Below are positions 59,399 through 64,000 of a DNA stretch of 64,000 nt, one piece after another. Positions within the stretch are counted from its first letter, which is position 1. Each line of letters starts with the position of its first letter. The notes beneath the pieces were generated by a model. That model saw only the letters and a program-made list of their open reading frames with translations. It had not been told where the DNA came from and did no database searches. The position numbers and the translations under genes are program-made. Source of the DNA: Przewalskia tangutica (lineage: Eukaryota > Streptophyta > Magnoliopsida > Solanales > Solanaceae); NCBI GenBank assembly GCA_029844215.1, contig CM056728.1:85063676-85127675 (forward strand), read 5' to 3'.

Positions 59399-60606
59399 TT
59401 TATGCATGACAGTTCCTTTGAGAGACATAAGACTCGTCTTGTAGGTGATGATAAGACTTAGCAAGTTGGTGTAGATTGTGGTGAGACATTTAGTTCGGTG
59501 GTCAAACAGGCTATCATTTGCACTGTGTTCAGCTTGACTCTTTCAAAATCATGGCTCATTCATCAATTAGATGTGAAGAATATTTTCTTGCATGTTGATC
59601 TCAAAGAGACAATCTATGTGCATCAACCCTTGGGGTTTAGGGATCCCAAATATCCTAATCATGTCTGTTTGTTGAAAAAGTCCTTAAGTAATCTCCACGG
59701 GTTTGGTATAAGATGTTTGCAGACTATGTTTCGACTATTGGGTTCTCTCACATCGGGTTTGATAATTCATTGTTCATATATCGTCGTGGTTCTTCATTGA
59801 CTTCTATATTATTATATGTAAATGATATTATCTTGATTGTCTTTTCTGATGTATTACGACAGTCTATCATGACAATGCCCATTTATGAGTTTGTCATAAA
59901 AGACTTAGGGCCCTTGAGTTACTTTTTGGTGATTGATGTCACTCGTCATACATGTGGGTTGTTTTTATCACAGAGGGAGTATGCAGTTGAGATCATTGAG
60001 AGGACTGAGATGTCATCTTGTAAGTCCACTTCCACTCCAATTGATACTAAACCCAAATTGGGTGTTGCGGCTTGCTCCCCGTACGGGGATCCGACCCGTT
60101 ATCGCAGTCTAACAGGTGCTCTTCAGTATCTGACTTTCACGAGACATGATATCATGTATGACATCCAACAGATATGTTTGTTTATGTATGATTCCATGGT
60201 TGAGCACATGAATCCACTCAAACACATTATTAGGTACATCAAGGGGACACTTGACTATGGCTTACATTTATATCCGTCGTCGACATCTACACTTGTATCG
60301 TATACATATATGGATTAGGGAGGATATCCTGACACCAGACGGTCTGCGTCTGGCTATTGTATGTTTCTTGGTAATAACTTGGTCTCTTGGACTGCAAAGC
60401 GTCAGTCAACATTATCACGTTCCAATGTAGAGACCGAGTATCGAGAGGTAGCCAATGTTGTCTCTAAGTCATGTTGGTTACATAATTTTCTTTTAGAGCT
60501 ACAGTGTCCTATTGAGAAGGTTACCTTGGTTTATTGTGATAATGTTATTGTCATCTACCTTTTTGGTAATCCGGTTCAGCACAAGCGACTAAACATATCG
60601 AGATGA
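59399..60606 (+). pseudogene. Copia C3: reverse transcriptase and RNase H
   Basis: This resumes the C3 element after element 3. 59498-59800 holds the RT start (IHQLDVKNIFLHVDLKETIY). 59713-60318 continues with a catalytic box reading YVND (about 59815-59826) instead of YVDD, then IKDLGPLSYFLVIDV and GTLDYGLHLY. 60361-60606 is RNase H (LVSWTAKRQSTLSRSNVETEY). Stops at about 59459, 60316 and 60604 and the catalytic change show it is inactive. Confidence 0.87.
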
Positions 60607-60660
60607 ACATACACTTTGTTCGAGAAAAGGTAGATTGTGGACAAGTACGCGTATGTCATG

Positions 60661-60971
60661 TGTTAAATATACATCATATATAGACAATATACATATATAA
60701 TGTATATTTAATGTACATAGTCACGGACTGAAGACTGAAGCAACCCATCTCGGTTGGCATCCCATTAACAGTCCGTGTAGATTATTATTTATGATATTTA
60801 TTGTATATTACTCTTGTATATTAACTAGTCTTGTAATCTTACCATAGTTGTATAATTAGTTTTCAAATAGAATAGAGTTTTAGATGTAAAATAGGAAAAA
60901 GATTTTCCTATATGGAACTTGTATATATACCTCTTTCATTAATGAAAATAATTAAGGAATTATTTCTTTCA
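60661..60971 (+). repeat. 3' LTR of copia C3
   Basis: 311 bp from TGTTAAATATACATC to GGAATTATTTCTTTCA. Its second half aligns with the C2 LTR. U3 holds the inverted arms CACGGACTG (60722-60730) and CAGTCCGTG (60769-60777). The 5' LTR is not in the window. Confidence 0.8.
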
Positions 60972-62048
60972 AGAATATTGAAGCACCTAAATAACTATAA
61001 TACAACATAACTATTGTAAAAAATGACTTTCTTTAAGCTAAACTTCTAAATTTTGAGAGATTAATAATGCATGGAACACATTTTAAAAAAATTGAGAAAG
61101 TCGATCTTTTTTCTTCATATTTGTTAATTGCCATGTAGAATTAAGTTTTAAACACTTTATAAATGTTGTTATGCAATCCTGTATTCACCTTCTTCTCATA
61201 TAGAATTAAATATGAATGAACGACAAGAAGACAAAGACTTACAAAACATATAACATTTAAATTATCTTTGTCACTTTAATTTTGAAAGTTATTGTATGTA
61301 CACACCTTAAATAGAAAAAGAGAACTTTCTGATCATTCATTTTCCTAAACGTCTTTCTCATTTAACACTTTTTAAATATAGCGCAATTAATCACAATTTA
61401 AAAAGTTAAGGAGTGTCTTTTGAGTTTTTTTTAACATAGCACATATATAAATGGGGGAAATAGAAAAAATTAAGGGGAAAATAATTGTTCTTGGCAAGAG
61501 AGGGGAAAAGATCTATTACCATAGCTATTTTTTCGCAAATATTGAAAAAAAAATCATAAATCAGTAATATGCTAGTAATTTCTAAATAAACTAAAGAGTA
61601 TTATAAAGAGCACAAAGGAGGACAAAAATACCAATACACCGTGTATAAAATGTCATATTCAATGAAGAAGCGGAGCCTTGACACAAGAGACAAACGTGAC
61701 TTTTTAATTGTTTTGTGTGGAGCACCTAAATTGAGAAATTTAAAGATAAATGTATAACATCCAAAGAAATGAAAAAATCAATATCCTGGTCAATAAATGA
61801 TATCATATCATCTTTCCAAAAACATCACTTATTCTTATAAAAATAATTACAACGTTCATGGGGGGACTAAGAAGGGGGAAAAGATAATTGTGTTTTTTGA
61901 CAAAAAAAAAGTGTCACGTCACTCCTCCTTTGCCTAGTTTTATAATATACTCCTATGTGGATATAAATAATAGTAGATGTTGCTAGAATTATTTTATTTG
62001 TCAATCAAAATTATCTAAGCAACAAAATATGTATATTTTAATACTCTC
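60972..62048. other. AT-rich intergenic DNA, no gene seen
   Basis: About 1.1 kb of AT-rich sequence without a supported frame, RNA gene or transposon terminus. Confidence 0.6.
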
Positions 62049-64000
62049 TGTTGACAGTCAATTTTGACCCATTTTTCGGTCATTTCTTGCAATTTTAAGT
62101 ATTTTAGCACACCACATTTTAATCGTTATTTTGCATATTTTTACCTAATATTCTATGTTTTATTATTCACAAAATGGCATTGCATCTTTTATTAAGCATT
62201 AGGTCTTTGTTAATATCATGTTTTATTATTATTACTCCGTTATTTTATTTTAATAGTTTTGCATATCTTTAAATACTTTTATTTTTAAATAATAAACACT
62301 GTTGTATTTTTACTCAAGCCTAGTTCGTCGAATCAGTCTAGTCTGAGGCCCAATTTGGATCAGTCCAATCCAACATTTTTTTTTCCATTCAAACACACTC
62401 TTTTTATTTTCCCCCCTAAAATCAAAACCACTTTTCATTTCCCCCTCTCAAAACTAAACCCTAATCCTCTCCCTATATAATAAACATTACCCCCTCCTTT
62501 AAAGGGGACACCATCAGCAGCCGCACATTTGCTATCTCCCTTTTATTTTTTCAAATCCACTCTTCATCTTCCTCACATCAACACTCAACCCTCTGTCCGC
62601 TGCCATCGCCGGAGCTCATAGCTCCGGCGAACCATCGCCACTGTCCCACCATTAACCTCACCATCATCACCCCACGCTTTGTCTCGCCGGAGGTGATGGC
62701 CGTGACCATCGCTCGAACATCACTCGACCACTGCATGCCGTCGACCATCGGCGTCGCTCCGGCGATAGCCGTGGAAGTGACGCTGCCATCCCAATCTCAC
62801 CGCATTTGCACCTCGACGAGACTATTATTTGTTTCTTCATCTTTATTGCTATATTTCGTGTTTGTCGGACTGATTTCCTTCATTTCGGATATGATCGAAG
62901 TTTGTTTAAGCTCCGACGACTGCGTTTGGTTTCTTGTTGAGAGTTTTGTTAGCTGTTCCTGGTGGATGGTTTGATTTTTCTGATTTTTTTGGTCTGTTGT
63001 TGGTGTTGGTTGGACTGATTTCGCATTTTTGTATATCACCGGAGTTCTAAAAAACTCCGGCGACCTGTGTTGGTCTTATTTTTGTGGTTATCTGTAGTCG
63101 TGATCTTTGTTGGACTGGTTTCGCTGATTTTACATTCGCCCGGAGTTCTTAAAAAACTCCGACGATGTTCTGAGATTTCCGGCGATTTCGTTGGCTACTG
63201 TTTTGATGTTTTCCAGCTGTTTGTCGGACTGATATTTTCCAGCGTGTTTCTACTGTTTTGGCTATTTTCTGGACGAGTTTTGATAAATCTGTCCTTTTAT
63301 TTATTTATTTATTAAACTGGTTGGACAGCTATTACACTTGGTGAAAGTCTCACTGATTTTGAACATGATACTACACTTTGACTGGCCAATGAAAAAAGTT
63401 ATCTGTCGATTTTTGAGGCCTCCACAGTTGCAAAGACGGAAAATAAAATAAAATGAAACTTTCTGGGCATTGATGATTTCTTCTACTTACACAGGATAAC
63501 CAACATGCGCTGGCGGAGCGAATTTTCGCAGCCGGACTTGTTTAGGATGTTCCACTTTATTTTTATATATATCTGAGCCCTCCGTGTTTAAAACTATTAC
63601 TGTTTTGGCGCGGATTTGAAGGTTTTATTTATTTTATTGTTTTTAACAATATTGACCGATGAAGGAATCTCCGTCTGATTTCCAAGGTCTCCCCTGTACA
63701 AAAGACGGATTTATTTTTGGCTTTACTTATTAAATCTTGTCAATGCTTTAAAATTATTTATTCTATTACTAACACTTTTACTAAGTGTTTGTGCAGGTAC
63801 CCGGAGATCATCTTGTGCAGAAGGCCTAAAAAGGGCTAAAAGATGTCCCGGAGTTTTATTCGATTTTAGCTTTATTATTCTGTATTGCATTCCATTGTAA
63901 TTGTAAATTATGCAAACTGCTTAGAATATGTAGAATAAAAAGGCAATAAATAATTAACCTAGGTTTGAACGAATAACCGCAAGTTAGCGGATCTTAAAGG
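62049..64000 (+). repeat. Long LTR-like sequence of another family, cut by window end
   Basis: It starts TGTTGACAGTCAATTTTGAC, close to the TGTTGACACCCAATTTTGAC start of LTRs seen in large plant gypsy (Tat/Ogre-type) elements. A TATA-like CCTATATAATAAAC is at about 62472-62485. Downstream are a strong hairpin (62606-62630) and two GGAGTTCT...AACTCCGG hairpins (about 63040-63062 and 63139-63165). No coding region is supported. A host gene promoter with a long leader is the alternative. Confidence 0.5.

Noticed and set aside
62693..63315. Possible small plant proteins
   Set aside because: Frames lie in the leader part of an LTR-like sequence and show no recognisable domain; one is hydrophobic through T-rich composition.

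Overview
The window is nuclear DNA of a flowering plant, most likely a eudicot. The evidence is plant-type Ty3/gypsy and Ty1/copia LTR retrotransposons with tRNA-Met-type and tRNA-Asp-type primer binding sites, a Stowaway-like MITE, hAT remnants, and a spliced PRP3 (U4/U6 snRNP protein) locus. An asterid or Solanaceae source is a guess. I see no intact host gene.

About 1-34 kb is one nested transposon complex that can be ordered from its junctions. A copia element (C1, 29.2-34.1 kb, +) was hit by a Tekay-like gypsy LTR (LTR-G, ends at 29219, +). LTR-G was hit by a minus-strand Tekay-like chromovirus (element 1, from before base 1 to 26476). Element 1 then received two plus-strand solo LTRs, A (4686-7794, target duplication CGTCC) and B (11625-15105, TACCT), and an Athila-like element (element 2, 16934-26466, target duplication GGGT). 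Element 2 carries a 1.2 kb internal copy of its own LTR/flank junction at 22795-23998. A hAT-type non-autonomous element (27623-28336, perfect 8-bp duplication) sits in LTR-G.

The stretch 34.3-44 kb holds a solo Athila-like LTR (34315-35623), a truncated minus-strand copia (C2, to 38693), a long AT-rich, hairpin-dense tract probably belonging to a degenerate copia leader (38.8-42.2 kb), and nested hAT-type MITEs (42.9-43.9 kb). Three candidate terminal exons of an unidentified gene lie at 43957-44430.

The PRP3 locus (45574-50399, minus) keeps clean splice sites. It has lost the middle of its last exon through a deletion with filler DNA and has a second nonsense codon, so I call it an unprocessed pseudogene. 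Its first intron holds a hAT transposase remnant and a Stowaway-like MITE, and a 38-bp minisatellite lies just 5' of it. From 50.9 to 61.0 kb a degenerate copia (C3, +) is split by a second Athila-like element (element 3, 51301-59398, target duplication TTTAT). The window ends in a long LTR-like sequence of another family (from 62049).

The most interesting signal is a GC-rich cassette built on GGCGCCGCGGCGCC-like palindromes and the phrase TTGCAGGGCCGCGGCGCC. It recurs in the same transcriptional sense in LTRs, gag and 3' non-coding DNA of otherwise unrelated families, often just upstream of the predicted TATA box. It is hypervariable even between sister LTRs whose flanks match well.
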